A stretch of DNA of 64,000 nucleotides from Sphaeramia orbicularis (lineage: Eukaryota > Chordata > Actinopteri > Kurtiformes > Apogonidae). The translations under genes and the position numbers were made by a program. Below, one piece after another: positions 45,501 to 55,946 of the stretch. The DNA lies in the NCBI RefSeq assembly GCF_902148855.1, contig NC_043964.1, positions 19,186,781 to 19,250,780 of the forward strand, in the 5' to 3' direction. The notes below the pieces were generated by a model. That model did not search any database and was not told the DNA's origin. It saw only the letters and a list, made by a program, of their open reading frames with translations. How positions within the stretch are numbered: the first letter of the stretch is position 1; each line of letters starts with the position of its first letter.

Positions 45501-47001
45501 TCGTTTATATGAGCCAGTGCCGATGGCCAAAGACCCTGAACCCATCCTTCCACCTTCCAATGTGGTCGGAGCGGTCAGCTGGCCTATAGAAGATCAGGTC
45601 AAGCGGGAGGCCAGTGTGAGTCCAGCACCTAGCAGTTGTCCACCTAACCGATTGTTTGTTCCCTCCTCACTAAGGTCACAGGTCATTCACTGGGCTCACA
45701 CCTCCCTGCTGACTTGTCATCCTGGGGCTCGCAGAACTTCGTTTGTGGTTCGCCAGAAGTTCTGGTGGCCTTCCCTTGACCAAGATGTCAAGAACTACGT
45801 GGCTGCATGCACCATCTGTGCCCGTAATAAGACCTCCTCCAGGCCACAACAAGGTTTGCTCCAGCCTCTGCCTGTCCCTAGCCGACCATGGTCAGACATC
45901 TCTCTAGATTTTGTCACAGGTCTCCCTCCCTCGAGGGGCAATACTACAATACTAACTATTGTGGATAGATTCACTAAGATGGTTCATTTTTTGGCCTTGA
46001 CTAAACTGCCTTCAGCTAAGGAAACGGCTAAACTCCTTCTTACTGAAGTAGTCAGACTCCACGGCATACCTAAAGATGTTGTTTCTGACCGGGGCCCCCA
46101 GTTCACCTCGAAATTTTGGAAAGAGTTTTGCTCTCTTCTAGGTGCCACAGCCAGCCTGACATCAGGATACCATCCACAGTCGAATGGGCAGACGGAGCGC
46201 CTTAATCAAGAGCTCGAGACCTGCCTACGTTGCCTGGTGTCGCAGAATCCGGCATCCTGGAGTGAGCACCTGGCCTGGGTGGAGTATGCCCATAACACCT
46301 TGCCTACCGCTGCTACCGGTCTGTCCCCCTTTCATTGTGCCTATGGTTTTCAACCTCCTTTGTTTCCTAGTGCTGAAAAAGAGGTTGTGGTGCCGTCCGC
46401 GCATAGCTTGGTGAGGAGATGCCACCGGGTGTGGGCTGCTGCCCGCAAGATTCTCACTCGCAATGCCTCTCGGATGAAAATGGTGGCTGATCGCCGGCGG
46501 CGCGCGGTACCGGGGTACAGACCGGGGCAGCAGGTTTGGCTCTCCACCCGGGATCTTCCGCTCAACGTGGAATCCAGGAAGCTCGCTCCCAGGTTTGTTG
46601 GACCATTCCCAGTTTCCAAGGTGATTAACCCTGTATCCGTGCGTCTCCGTCTGCCCAGGTCACTTCGTGTTCATCCTACCTTCCACGTAAGCCGGCTCAA
46701 GCCAGTTGTCCAGAGTCCTTTGGTTCCTCCAGTCACGCCTCCTCCACCGCCTCGGACTGTTGATGGGGGTCTAGTCTACACGGTCAAGAGACTTTTGGCA
46801 GTCCGACGGAGGGGCAGAGGTCACCAGTACTTGGTGGACTGGGAGGGGTATGGTCCAGAAGAAAGAATGTGGGTTCCTTCAAGAGACATTTTGGACAAGC
46901 AGCTCATCAGAGACTTTCATTCTGGACAGTCTGCCTCTCCTGGTCCGCCAGGAGTCGGACCTGGTGGGGGGGGTACTGTCATGCGTCGACGTTTATGTTG
47001 A
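42565..47001 (+). CDS. Gypsy Gag-Pol polyprotein with C-terminal chromodomain
   Basis: Open frame of 1,478 residues from the ATG at 42565, the first after the primer-binding site; an upstream in-frame ATG lies inside the LTR and is unlikely to be used. Approximate order by residue: Gag capsid-like region 108-270; CCHC zinc knuckle [14 protein letters not shown] at 330; aspartic protease DSGA at 390; reverse transcriptase with YLDD at 714; RNase H near 861; integrase with an HHCC zinc-binding region at 1040-1085 and the D, D, E catalytic signature at about 1114, 1175 and 1211; chromodomain at about 1402-1452. Gag and Pol are in one frame here, whereas several relatives use two. The stop lies 25 bases inside the 3' LTR. 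The chromodomain is thought to guide integration toward particular chromatin in this family. Confidence 0.95.
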   Translation: MDPAETEAVLAAVGAQGRRLYESEAHLAALSQAVQQLREQQRGDQQEMSNQILEMNHTMHRMLTHLEHGNAVPTQPVRMVPVVSSMPPPAEPTVSVSPRSSPQLAPPDKFSGQSGDCRTFIFQCDLHFKLFPVIYESEYTKLAFIISHLTGRAAEWATSEWDRGAASCQSAEAFFAALRRVFDHVAPTREAVRRLENLRQGNLSVGEYSIRFRSAADNTDWNDAALKDAFRRGLSGVLKDQLAPLEEPPDLDTLITMATRLDIRNRERDQERRFEDSRRSFQSAPPHSTTSASRPYVPSVPPAGEEEPMQLGRTHFSPAERQRRRQEGSCFYCGQQGHLRAACRVRKPRFSPELQELTTIHPLPSSPRRILTPVTFTLRNSRVELRAFIDSGADENLMDEALVKSLNLKVCELPSKVTARGITGVELFQVSHHTEPLQMNIDDHNELVDFQIVRSLAHPIVLGFPWLKRHSPSIDWATGRIEAWGKDCKDNCVSSKHNVATASFSQRPMTTQNQGKSESSDLPNVPAHYHHLREVFSKSRASSLPPHRDYDCPIDLLPGAPIPKGRMYSLSQTETKAMEAYIEQSLKSGLIRPSSSPAGAGFFFVAKKDGSLRPCIDYSPLNEITVKNRHPLPLMASAFDQLQGAQYFTKLDLRNAYHLVRIREGDEWKTGFNTPSGHFEYLVMPFGLANAPAVFQGMVNNVLRDFLNRFVYVYLDDILIFSKDLETHKQHVTQVLERLLKHQLFVKAEKCEFHTTSVTFLGFVISPGKVKMDPAKVKAVRDWPVPDSRKKVQQFLGFANFYRKFIRNFSSVAAPLHALTSVNSSFVWSQQANNSFERLKKAFTSAPILTIPNPELQFVVEVDSSNEGIGGVLSQRSPHDNKLHPCAFLSRKLSSAEKNYDIGNKELLAVKVALEEWRHWLEGARLPFIVWTDHKNLEYIRKAKRLNYRQARWSLFFNRFNFTLSYRPGSKNGKPDALSRLYEPVPMAKDPEPILPPSNVVGAVSWPIEDQVKREASVSPAPSSCPPNRLFVPSSLRSQVIHWAHTSLLTCHPGARRTSFVVRQKFWWPSLDQDVKNYVAACTICARNKTSSRPQQGLLQPLPVPSRPWSDISLDFVTGLPPSRGNTTILTIVDRFTKMVHFLALTKLPSAKETAKLLLTEVVRLHGIPKDVVSDRGPQFTSKFWKEFCSLLGATASLTSGYHPQSNGQTERLNQELETCLRCLVSQNPASWSEHLAWVEYAHNTLPTAATGLSPFHCAYGFQPPLFPSAEKEVVVPSAHSLVRRCHRVWAAARKILTRNASRMKMVADRRRRAVPGYRPGQQVWLSTRDLPLNVESRKLAPRFVGPFPVSKVINPVSVRLRLPRSLRVHPTFHVSRLKPVVQSPLVPPVTPPPPPRTVDGGLVYTVKRLLAVRRRGRGHQYLVDWEGYGPEERMWVPSRDILDKQLIRDFHSGQSASPGPPGVGPGGGGTVMRRRLC

Positions 47002-47473
47002 TTTAGTTTTGGGTTTTTGTCTTTTCCTGTTTTATTTTGGTGATGGTGGTTTCCTTCCTGTTCTGTCTGCACTCTGTCAGTCTTGTCTTTGTCTTCCCTG
47101 TCCCATCATTGCCTGCACCTGCTGTCTCCTCATAATTGTCCACACCTGTTTGTGATCCCTGCCTCCCTTATATATTCTCCCCGCTCCCTTTGTCTCTTGT
47201 CAGTGCGTCGTTATCTGTGGTCTTGTGAAGAGCGTTCTGTTAAGTATCTAGTCTTGAGAATCTTGAACTCCATGTTTTCTACTCATGGCTTTTTGTTTGT
47301 TTAAAGTACGTTGTACTTCTCCTTTTGTTGTTAGAAATTTTTAGAGCACGTTGTGCTTTCTCTTTTTGTTAATCTTTTGTACTTTGAGAACTTTTGTTAA
47401 AATAAATCCTTTTTTGACCACTGACAATTGCGTCTCGTGCATTTGGGTCCACACCAAGAGTCGAGTCTTAACA
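46977..47473 (+). repeat. 3' LTR of the Gypsy element
   Basis: Matches the 5' LTR in length and, by eye, in sequence. It is preceded by a G-rich purine tract (46963-46973), the usual plus-strand primer. Confidence 0.95.
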
Positions 47474-47478
47474 CATTA

Positions 47479-48295
47479 CAATGACACAAGTCACTTTTCC
47501 ATTGGACATATGCGTAAAACTTTACCGATATTTGCTAAATATCAAAAAAACTGAAGCGCGTAATGTGTTTTTTTCCATTAAATCACAAATGCAATGATTT
47601 GTTCATTCCTCTTTATATTCCTATTCATACACATCTGTAATCACCTTTGACCGGGTGCAATGATTACATTCTGAGTCCTAGTTACACTTTATCTATCATG
47701 AATAATTCACATTGTCACAATCTTTTCATGAGAAAAGATTAAAAAAAAGAAATTATTCCAACTTTATGAGCAAGAGTGTATCTTCATACAATTGTTATCC
47801 TTCTGTCAGTCTTGAAAAGTCTTTGTTGGGTGCAGCATTACATTACATGCAGGATCAGAAAGCACCATACGTGATAAGGTCATCTGCTTCTTGAATACTA
47901 ATTTATTGGCAGAGGTAGTACGTACACAATGGCATTTTTCCCAGCATATAAACTATGCAACTGTATTATGATCAAACACACAAATAACAGCATTAAATGA
48001 CTGAAAATGATCAAAAATTACATCTGGTTTCAAAGAGAGTTGACCTCTAACATTTTAAATAAGTTCAAATGTTACTGAGCATTGAAAAGAATAGATTAGG
48101 ATACAAATATGTGTCATTAAGAGGTTTTACTTCAACAATTCACTGTTATCTGACAGACCATAAGGATATATTAGGATGTCAGTTGTGAGACAGATAAAAA
48201 TATTGATTTGTTGACTGTGTAGTTTATGGAAATTCTTGTTAGACTCAGACATTGTACACTTTATCAGCTCACTTAGTAAACTCAAGTAAAATAAG
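47479..48295. repeat. Repeat fragments right of the Gypsy insertion
   Basis: About 47490-47610 matches the MITE text at 30836 (CACTTTTCCATTGGACATAT) and, inverted, 52365-52495. About 47604-47780 matches 50245-50390, partly inverted, with the shared phrase TTATTCCAACTTTA followed by CAAGAGTGTA. The rest is unassigned. Confidence 0.5.
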
Positions 48296-49101
48296 CTGGG
48301 TGCTTCTATGAAACTGGGTACATTTTGGCACCTTGCACTTTGCCAGCTTTTTTAGACCCAATAATAAAAGACAAATGTAGACAAATCACCCCCCAGGATG
48401 TACCTAATGATGACCTCAGATAAATGCAAAAAAAAATTATACTCTTGCTCTGTGCCATCCCAAAATTAATTAATTTTTCATCAAATATTTGGGCCAAAAA
48501 TAGGACCAAAATTGGGACAGGAAAAACTACCTAGGTGTCAGTGCATTTGATCTCGAAAACATGACTTGAAATGGTCTTATATAGCACTATAAATAAAGAC
48601 ACTGTGTTAAATTTGTTGATCCTAGTGGTTTTTCCAATCCAAACATGTAGGTTTTTCATGAATCTCAGTCTCATTCCAGGTTTTGTGTGTAACCCATCGT
48701 GTCCACTGGTGTTACATGCGGAACCTGCCCAGTTAAACGCATATAAATCGCAATTGATTTTACAACAGCGGACATTTTTGTGAAACACTCTGCCTTGCAT
48801 AATTAGTTCAATTCCCAAAATGTACCTGAGAGAGAATAAAGAGATATTCAATAAAACAGTAGTGTATAATTTTTGTGTCTTTTGACCATGTTACATGCGA
48901 ATCTTTGTATTACAAAAAAATGTAAAATAATATAGAAATGTGTTTTATCTGAAAAATAGTTTCTCTTTTATCTCAGTAAGTATTTATTTTTAAAATAGAC
49001 CCAAAGTGCTTCCAAACTTGCTTCATAACATTAGTCTACATCAGGTTAATTTTGAGCCCTCATGTCCTGTTTTTAGGGACCAGTTTCATAGAAGCACCCA
49101 G
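48296..49101. mobile_element. MITE with perfect 22-bp terminal inverted repeats
   Basis: CTGGGTGCTTCTATGAAACT (plus GG) at 48296-48317 is the exact inverse of 49080-49101. The 806-bp interior has no transposase. No certain target duplication was seen, so the superfamily is open. Confidence 0.8.
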
Positions 49102-50244
49102 ATTCAAAAGTATTTAAATACTGTAGTTTATTTGGATGCATGGTGTGGCTGCAGTCATTTGTAGCTCGTATTAAGTAGACTTTGATGTGTTTTTGCCCTT
49201 CTCTGGTTGGATTTTTCCCTGCATTGTTCATTTTTCTAGAGGTTTGCATGTTTCTACAAAGGCCCCTCTGACAATACCTCTATTCCTAACCTCTTCCACG
49301 GGAGCCATCAGTCCTGTGACGCATGACATTTGTATAACATTACCAGGGTCACAGCCCACGGTCAACATGATACGGGTAAATGAAAGAAAGTGGGTCAGGG
49401 CTCTGGACAAATCTTGAACTTCAGCCGGCACGAAGAAAGCTCAGGTCAAATCATACTTAGATATGCATCTTCAGCCAATGCTCGGCCATAATGTTTGAAA
49501 AGAGCTCAATGAATGGCTGCCCTCAAAGTTCCCGGTCATTTCTATGGAGCTATTGTTGGGAGAACTGAAGGAACTTCTCTGGAGGACACAAAGAGTTTCA
49601 TATTGGGATACAAATGACGAAGTGAATCTGAAGTTCTTTTTCTTAAAGTTCTGTGATCCTCAGGTTTACAGCTCATGGAAGAATATGTTTTCTTTAATGG
49701 AAAGTAAAAATAAAAAAAAAGTAAATACAATAAAAAAACACATTGGAGATCTCTGTGCATGTGAAACAAATCAGAAGTGGCTTTCCTCCAAGAAACACAG
49801 AATGTAATTTGTGCTGCGAGGGGTCTCTCAATCAAAACAAAAACAAATGATTCTTGGTAAAGATTCCAGGTAGATTAATTCCTGGTATCGTTAAGACAAA
49901 AGTTCCCAGGAATCTGGTGGAAAAAGGGCTATTGGACACTAAAATCAGAGCAAAATTTAAGGGTTAAACAACTAATAAGTGGCTACTAAGTCATTATAGT
50001 TTGCCAGTGTAGGCTATTATTATGTGTTTTTTTATCATAATGTACAGTGAAACAACCGTGATTATAATACAATGATTCACGATTTTTAGTCTCCAGTTCA
50101 AAGACATTTGGGCGTGAAACACAACCTGTCAAAAAAAAAAAAAAAAAAATGCATTTAGTGTATTAAGAATAGTGCCTTTCAACAACACATAAAATTGTAA
50201 TAGAATATTTGTAAATCACCTCATGAAATTGTGAAAATGTGATT
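49102..50244. other. Non-coding; GC-richer unique patch at 49140-49560
   Basis: The left part is unique in the window and GC-richer than its neighbours; it could be conserved non-coding DNA. The ORFs at 49187-49835 lack protein support. Confidence 0.3.
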
Positions 50245-50391
50245 TATTCTTGATACATAAAATGTAACTGGGACTCAGTGTGTAACCATTACACCTGGTC
50301 AAAGGTGATTACTGATGTGTATGAATAGGAATTAAAAGAGGAATATGTCTGAAAACTAAATTATTCCAACTTTACGGCCAAGAGTGTACAA
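50245..50391. repeat. Repeat related to 47604-47780
   Basis: Shares TTACTGATGTGTATGAATAG-type text (inverted) and TTATTCCAACTTTACGGCC with the sequence right of the Gypsy element. Probably remnants of one MITE family. Confidence 0.45.
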
Positions 50392-50681
50392 GTACAATAC
50401 AATATTACAACACAATAAAGCTACAGTACCTTCTATAGCGGAGGTAAACAAAAAAATGACATATAAATGATGGAAAAATGCACTGCAGCCAAAACACTGC
50501 TGTATTACAGTTATTGCTTCCATTTTATTACTGTGTCTCTGATGTTTTATCCAGTGTTTTTCTGTTTCCCTGTAAGCACGATAACTAAATAAAATGCACA
50601 AATAAATATATATATTTCTCTGAGCATTGTTGAGAAAGCAAATCCATAAAAATATAACACTGATGAATGAATTGTTACACG

Positions 50682-51269
50682 TTTAACATAGTGGTCACGA
50701 CAGCGGACAGTTATTCTACATCTGTTCTCTTGTATATTCATGTTTTTTTTGTTTTAGTTCCATATCAGCCAACACAGTGGACGCTTATGCAACATGTCTT
50801 ACACTGACATTCATACCATTACTGTAACTTTGCTGTTCTAGATAAACCTGATTTGCAGTCACATGTTTGAGTGTAAATCAATTGCTAATTGTTATTAGAC
50901 TGTAATTAACAGTTTTCTTGAACAAGTTTTTTTTTTTTTCTTATTATTATCTCCATGAAGTGAGTAATAACTAGTATTAGAGTATGATCAAATGTGAGAA
51001 ATATCAGATTAACAGCATTAAAAATGTTTTTATTTCATAGTTTTCACACAGTAGATCACTTTCTTATATTGTGTGTTAAATACATGTTCCTTTGCTTTAA
51101 AAATTAAACACATGGTGTCCAGCTGAGTGGACATTTTTGTAATTCCACGAAAAATGTGTTCATTAAAAACAATTCAATCGCATAGTTTTTTTCATGCCTA
51201 AAGAGGAATAAAAACACTCAGGAAAACATCTTGACTAAGGTTGTCACAATTCATACATGGCAGGGTTAA
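50682..51269 (-). mobile_element. TTAA MITE family 1, copy 7, one terminus shortened
   Basis: TTAA at 50682-50685 and 51266-51269. The left end goes straight from TTAA to CATAGTGG, lacking the CCCTTTCATG terminus; the right end is CATGGCAGGG. The interior matches copy 2 in reverse. Confidence 0.82.
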
Positions 51270-51420
51270 TGACAGAAATGGTAGATATTAAACCTTTAAC
51301 TCAGTATGAAGGATATTTCTATAAAAGGATTAAAAATGGGTGTATAATGATTGAATTAGAGTATTTCTGAATTATGTTGGCATCTATTTGAGTGCTTACC
51401 CTGAGTAATTCTGGGTTATA

Positions 51421-51775
51421 TAGTCACAGAAAAAAATTATTAGACCATCAAAAGTCATCAAAAACAATGGTTATGTAATCAAGTACTAACTCCTGTGTGT
51501 ATCATGTGACTAAAACAGACAGAAAAGAAAACAGGGAATGCCAAAAAGCACTGTTTTTGGCAGTACAACACCACAGATATTGATGTTATTATGGTTATTA
51601 TCAAGAAAACATGGAAAATGACAAGATATCAGCTCTGAAATTAAACTCTTATGAGCTATTTTTGTTGTTATCATTATATTTGTCCAAACAAATGTACCTT
51701 TAGTTGTACCAGGCATTAAAATGAACAAGAAATTGAAGACAACAACAGGTGGTCTAGTATTATTTTCCGTGACTG
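51421..51775 (+). mobile_element. Tc1/mariner-type MITE with TA duplication
   Basis: TA at 51419-51420 and 51776-51777. Termini TAGTCACAGAAAAAAATTA and TATTATTTTCCGTGACTG are inverted. Matches the 33142 copy inside and in its left flank (51283-51420). Confidence 0.82.
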
Positions 51776-52237
51776 TAATGTGGATATTTGCCCAAAACTC
51801 AAAGGATAATAAACAAGCTGGACTGATAAAGTTTTGGAGTTCCTCTTTTCCATACAAAGCCAGGAGATAAGTGTGTGTATCCCAGTCTTCTGCCAGATAG
51901 GATACAGGTACCTTCATCCCGCCATCGGCCAACACAAACATGGAAACCTCATCACGCTGAGCAGAGGTGGAGCAGAGGGGAGGAGTCTTTTCCGCTCTGC
52001 AAATCTCTCCCTGATTAACAGGAAAAGGTCATCATCCTCTGACATCTCTTTGTCTCTGAAGTATTGACGGAAAGATCCTGATTTCCCAGGTCACCACCGC
52101 GGCTGCTGCTTCAACTAAACTTGGCCAAAGTATCACCATGACCTGAGCAGGACAACGTGAACATGGTCACATCTTCAGGAAGACTCTTCATTGTGACTTT
52201 GTAGTCTGTATGTTGTAAATACTGGCCTGGATATTTT

Positions 52238-52310
52238 TACCTCCGCCAAGTGAAACAGCAGAGGTTATGTTTTCATCAGGGTTTGTCTGTCTGTCTGTTT
52301 GTCTGTTATA
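52238..52310. repeat. Fragment of the CCTCCGCCAAG repeat with a GTCT run
   Basis: ACCTCCGCCAAGTGAAACAG then AGAGGTTATGTTTTCATC and a GTCT/GTTT tetranucleotide run. Related to the repeat at 25530. Confidence 0.5.
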
Positions 52311-52364
52311 TAATAAATAATATACAAACATATAACAACAACACATACAACAATATATAATAAA

Positions 52365-52500
52365 CAAATCATCGCATTTGTGATTTAATCGAAAAACTGA
52401 CATTACCCACTTCTGTTTTTTCGACATTAAGTAAATATTGGTAAAGTTTTGCACAGATGTCCAATGGAAAAGTGACTAGTGTCTTGTAATGCATTTGGAA
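52365..52500 (-). repeat. Paralogous copy of the Gypsy target region
   Basis: Read on the minus strand, AAATGCATTACAAGACAC and CACTTTTCCATTGGACAT match the DNA flanking the Gypsy element on both sides without the element: CATTA is present once. It acts as a paralogous empty site. Confidence 0.65.
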
Positions 52501-53684
52501 ATGACCAAAAATAGTCATTTGCCTGATAAAGGGTTAAAGGAAACAAAAACAAATCAGGGGAATATGTGGAAGTCCTGGCCATAATTACACGTACTCTCTT
52601 CTTGAAATATTCTATGCCAAAACAAGGCAATGTTAAGATTAATGTCCATATAGATATATTTAACATCTGAGGATGGTCTGTGCCTGTTTAAGTCAAGACA
52701 AACATCCTTTAGCCAATTCCAGCAACAGCCTGGAAATAACATAATACAAGAAGGAAGTCGCAGGGGGATATCATGTATGGAAGTGATGAACACTAGTTGG
52801 AGGATCTTCAAAGTCTTTGAGGATGTTACATGTGCCAATTTATGCTGCTAACGTTGCATCAGGGGCCTATTTCGATGACAAATGGAGGTTCTGAACCCAG
52901 CTGATTTCTAGTTTCACTACTTTATGTGACTTTTGCGATTTTGTGGCAATTTTATCTGTGCGATCACACTGAGCAGCTCCTCATACGAGTGGAATCTTGT
53001 GGCTTACCAAGTGTCATGTCATGAAATGGTCATGTTGACAGTAAAAATCCCCTGCTTAAAAAAAAAAAAAGGCATTTTGGGAAGATTCCCCAGACATTAT
53101 TCCCCGTCAGGGTTCTGTCTATGTCTTGGCGAAGATCGGAATAACAGGACAAATAGAGCGTAGGATGTGAGCCACCCGACTCTGACCTCCATCTGCACAG
53201 CTTCCTCTCCTGTCTCCCTGGGTGGGACTCCCCCAGGCCGATAAAACTCATACATATCTACTGTTCCCAAGTAGATATGTGTCCGGTTATGCAGCACTAT
53301 ACTTTCTCACTGGCTATAGTGTTTCTCAGGGTGCTGAGGATCGAGACCCTCGTAGTTAAGGGTTTGTTACAGTTGGGCTGGTGCCATTAAAGATATTAAT
53401 CTGCAGTCATGGAGCAGGAAATCAAAAATAAACGCACTGAATTTGTAGAAACAGCTAGTTAATCCACTTTGACCATAACAACCGAGTGACAGACATGTTT
53501 CTCAGAAAACATGTTAGTGCTGAACTCATCTTAAAGAGAGGAAATTTGTCCAAACACGGCATTGTCGGAAGAGTGTGCAAAAAAAAAGTGTTGTTAACCC
53601 TTAAAGTCCACACACTATTTCGGTGGTGACACACTGAGGATTTTTTTTCTAGATATGTAACCTTTACTGAGTGATTGATCGCCA
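52501..53684. other. Non-coding stretch; small hairpin at 53252-53280
   Basis: No exon is supported. ACATATCTACT and AGTAGATATGT form 11-bp perfect inverted arms around a 7-base loop at 53252-53280. Confidence 0.45.
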
Positions 53685-54284
53685 TTAACCCTTTCGTGCA
53701 CGAATTATGAGAACCTTAGTCAATATTTTTTTTGAGTGATTTTATTCCTCTTTAAGCATCTGGGGAAAAAAAATGCAATTGAGGTTTTTTTCATGAACCT
53801 ATTTTTCGATGGAGTTACAAAAATGTCCACTCAGATGGACACCATATGTTTAATTTTTGAAGCAAAGAAACACATATTTAAAACCCATCATCAGAAAGTG
53901 ACATACTGTGTGAAAACTATGAAATAAAAACATTTTTAATGCCGCTAATCTGATGTTTTCTCAGATTTTAGCATGCTCTAATACTAGTTATTACTCACTT
54001 CATGGAGATAATATACAAAAAAACCCCTCTGTGTTTAAGAAAACTGTTAATTACAGTCTAATAACAACTAGTAATTGATTTACTCTCAAACATGTTACTG
54101 CAGATCAGGTTTATCAAGATCAGAAAAGTTACAGTAATGATATGAATTGCAGTGTATGAGATGGTGCATAAGCGTCCACTGTGTTGAATGATATGGAACT
54201 AAAACAACAAAACCCATGAATACACAAGAGAACAGCTGTAGAATAGCTGTCCACTGTAGTGTCCACTATGAATGAAAGGGTTAA
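53685..54284 (+). mobile_element. TTAA MITE family 1, copy 8, intact
   Basis: TTAA at 53685-53688 and 54281-54284; termini CCCTTTCGTGCACGA and GAATGAAAGGG. 592 bp between them, same order as copy 2. Confidence 0.87.
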
Positions 54285-54651
54285 TTATAATATTATCCTC
54301 TGAATTTTGTTTTTTTTTTTCAGTGAAAATTAGATATTTTCCTTCATTTATTTTACTGATCATGAAGATGCTCATACAAGCTCATAGTAGATTTAAAAGT
54401 TGCTATATTAGAACAGACAAACCTGCAAAAAAGGGACTTTTTCAGCAAAATATATCCTAAACATATTTTTAGAAAGCCTCTACAAGCACTGTCATTTGTC
54501 AAACTACATGGGTTTTATTAGTGAATCAATGTTGCAGACAATCAGCGTTTCTATGGTCACTACAGAGCATCTGAATGTCCAAAAAAGACATATTTAAAGC
54601 TGAGAAACTGCACCTTACCTGAATTATTTCAGTACAATAAGAGGATTAGTG

Positions 54652-55239
54652 CAGTGGTTCCCAACCTTTTTTGGCTCGTGACCCCATTTTAACATCACAA
54701 ATTTCAAGACATTCAAAACAGAGCCTTTTTTTCTTTTTTTTTTTGGGCTAAAATTAATTTGTTTTTGATCATATAATAGTTTGCTATACTATGTTGCAAA
54801 TGAACGTCAATTTTAGATGACATTTAGTCTATATAATGTATATTATTATGGACGGAGGCAGAAAAGCCAGGTGTAGATTACTGCACAAAGTGAGAATTTT
54901 ATTTTCCTTGGTCAGGATATGTCCAGTCAGTCCAGCTTGGATTTACAAGGCTGACAATTAATACTGAACAAACAAGAACTTAAACTATGAATTATGAAAG
55001 AGCTGCAGCATCTGAAATTGACCACAATGAACATTTGACAGATAAACAGAACCACAGTGCTTCAGTTTCAGCTTCACAGTTTGTCATGTCTTTTATGTAT
55101 TGTGATTGTCTCTCTCGACTCACCATATATTTTTTTTAGTAGGTTTTTATTTTTATTTTTCTCTACAAATTTCAGGCGACCCCATTTGAATTCCAGGTGA
55201 CCCCACATGGAGTCCTGACCCCAAGGTTGAAAAACACTG
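54652..55239. mobile_element. hAT-2 copy
   Basis: Starts CAGTGGTTCCCAACC and ends GGTTGAAAAACACTG. Perfect 8-bp target duplication GATTAGTG at 54644-54651 and 55240-55247. Same layout and nearly the same length (588 bp) as the copy at 17627. Confidence 0.92.
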
Positions 55240-55247
55240 GATTAGTG

Positions 55248-55946
55248 GTTCAAAAGTTATTAAACATTTTAGATAAATAGAAGTGTTTGGTCTTTTAGGT
55301 CTTTGACAGTTAAAAGATGAATATAAAGGATACATAAGGAGTTAATGTCTCACAATGACAATACTCTTAAGGTAAAATTAAACAAATATTCAGTCTTGTT
55401 TTAGTTTATCTCAGGAGGTTTTATTCAGAAAAACATGTGAGGATGGAGAGGGAAGTGCAATCAGCATGTGGTTTGAATTTGCCTGGTTGACTCATTTGCT
55501 TGCAGAGTGAAACACTTCCAGTCGTTATGGAGAACCGGGTTCAGTCTGATGCATCTCTCAATCCCCTCAGGAAGTGTGTGCACCAGTGCAAGCAGAGGAA
55601 GTTTACTCTGCTGCTCAACAGATCGCTGTTTATGTTGGGGCCACCTCGCTAGGATGCAGAGCAGCTTTGATTTTTTTTTCTCTTCTACTCTGTGTGTCGT
55701 TAAATAAGTCTTAATTTCTTGTGATAAGTAAAAAGCAAACAAATTGGTTCTGTTGTTACTGATGGTGAGCAGGATGTAGCTCTTGGACAAACAGTTCAAT
55801 GAGGAGAAGACCTAAAATGAGCGATGAAGTAATCGACTGCAACAATACAGCGTTAATCTGAGTTTGTTCAGTTGGTTAGTTTGTGTTTAAGAAGACTGCC
55901 GCAAAAAAAATCACCACTGTATCACTAGATCTAGATACTAATCCTT
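55248..55946. other. Non-coding stretch, nothing recognised
   Basis: The overlapping ORFs at 55461-55799 on both strands show no protein character. No repeat was recognised. Confidence 0.45.

Larger units (their letters stand above)
42050..47473 (+). mobile_element. Gypsy LTR retrotransposon, chromovirus (Tf1/sushi-like), whole-looking
   Basis: A 5.4-kb fossil or near-modern Gypsy element: 497-bp LTR, primer-binding region, one long Gag-Pol frame, a G-rich purine tract before the 3' LTR, and the 3' LTR. It is flanked by a 5-bp target duplication CATTA (42045-42049 and 47474-47478). The two LTRs have the same length and no difference was seen by eye, so insertion was recent. It looks whole, with no breaks noticed. 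There is no envelope gene, as usual for this group. The C-terminal chromodomain places it among chromoviruses, which in vertebrates include the sushi elements. Confidence 0.96.

Noticed and set aside
53596-53650. TTAACCCTTAAAGTCC as a MITE left end
   Set aside because: No right terminus with a matching inverse and TTAA was found before the next element.
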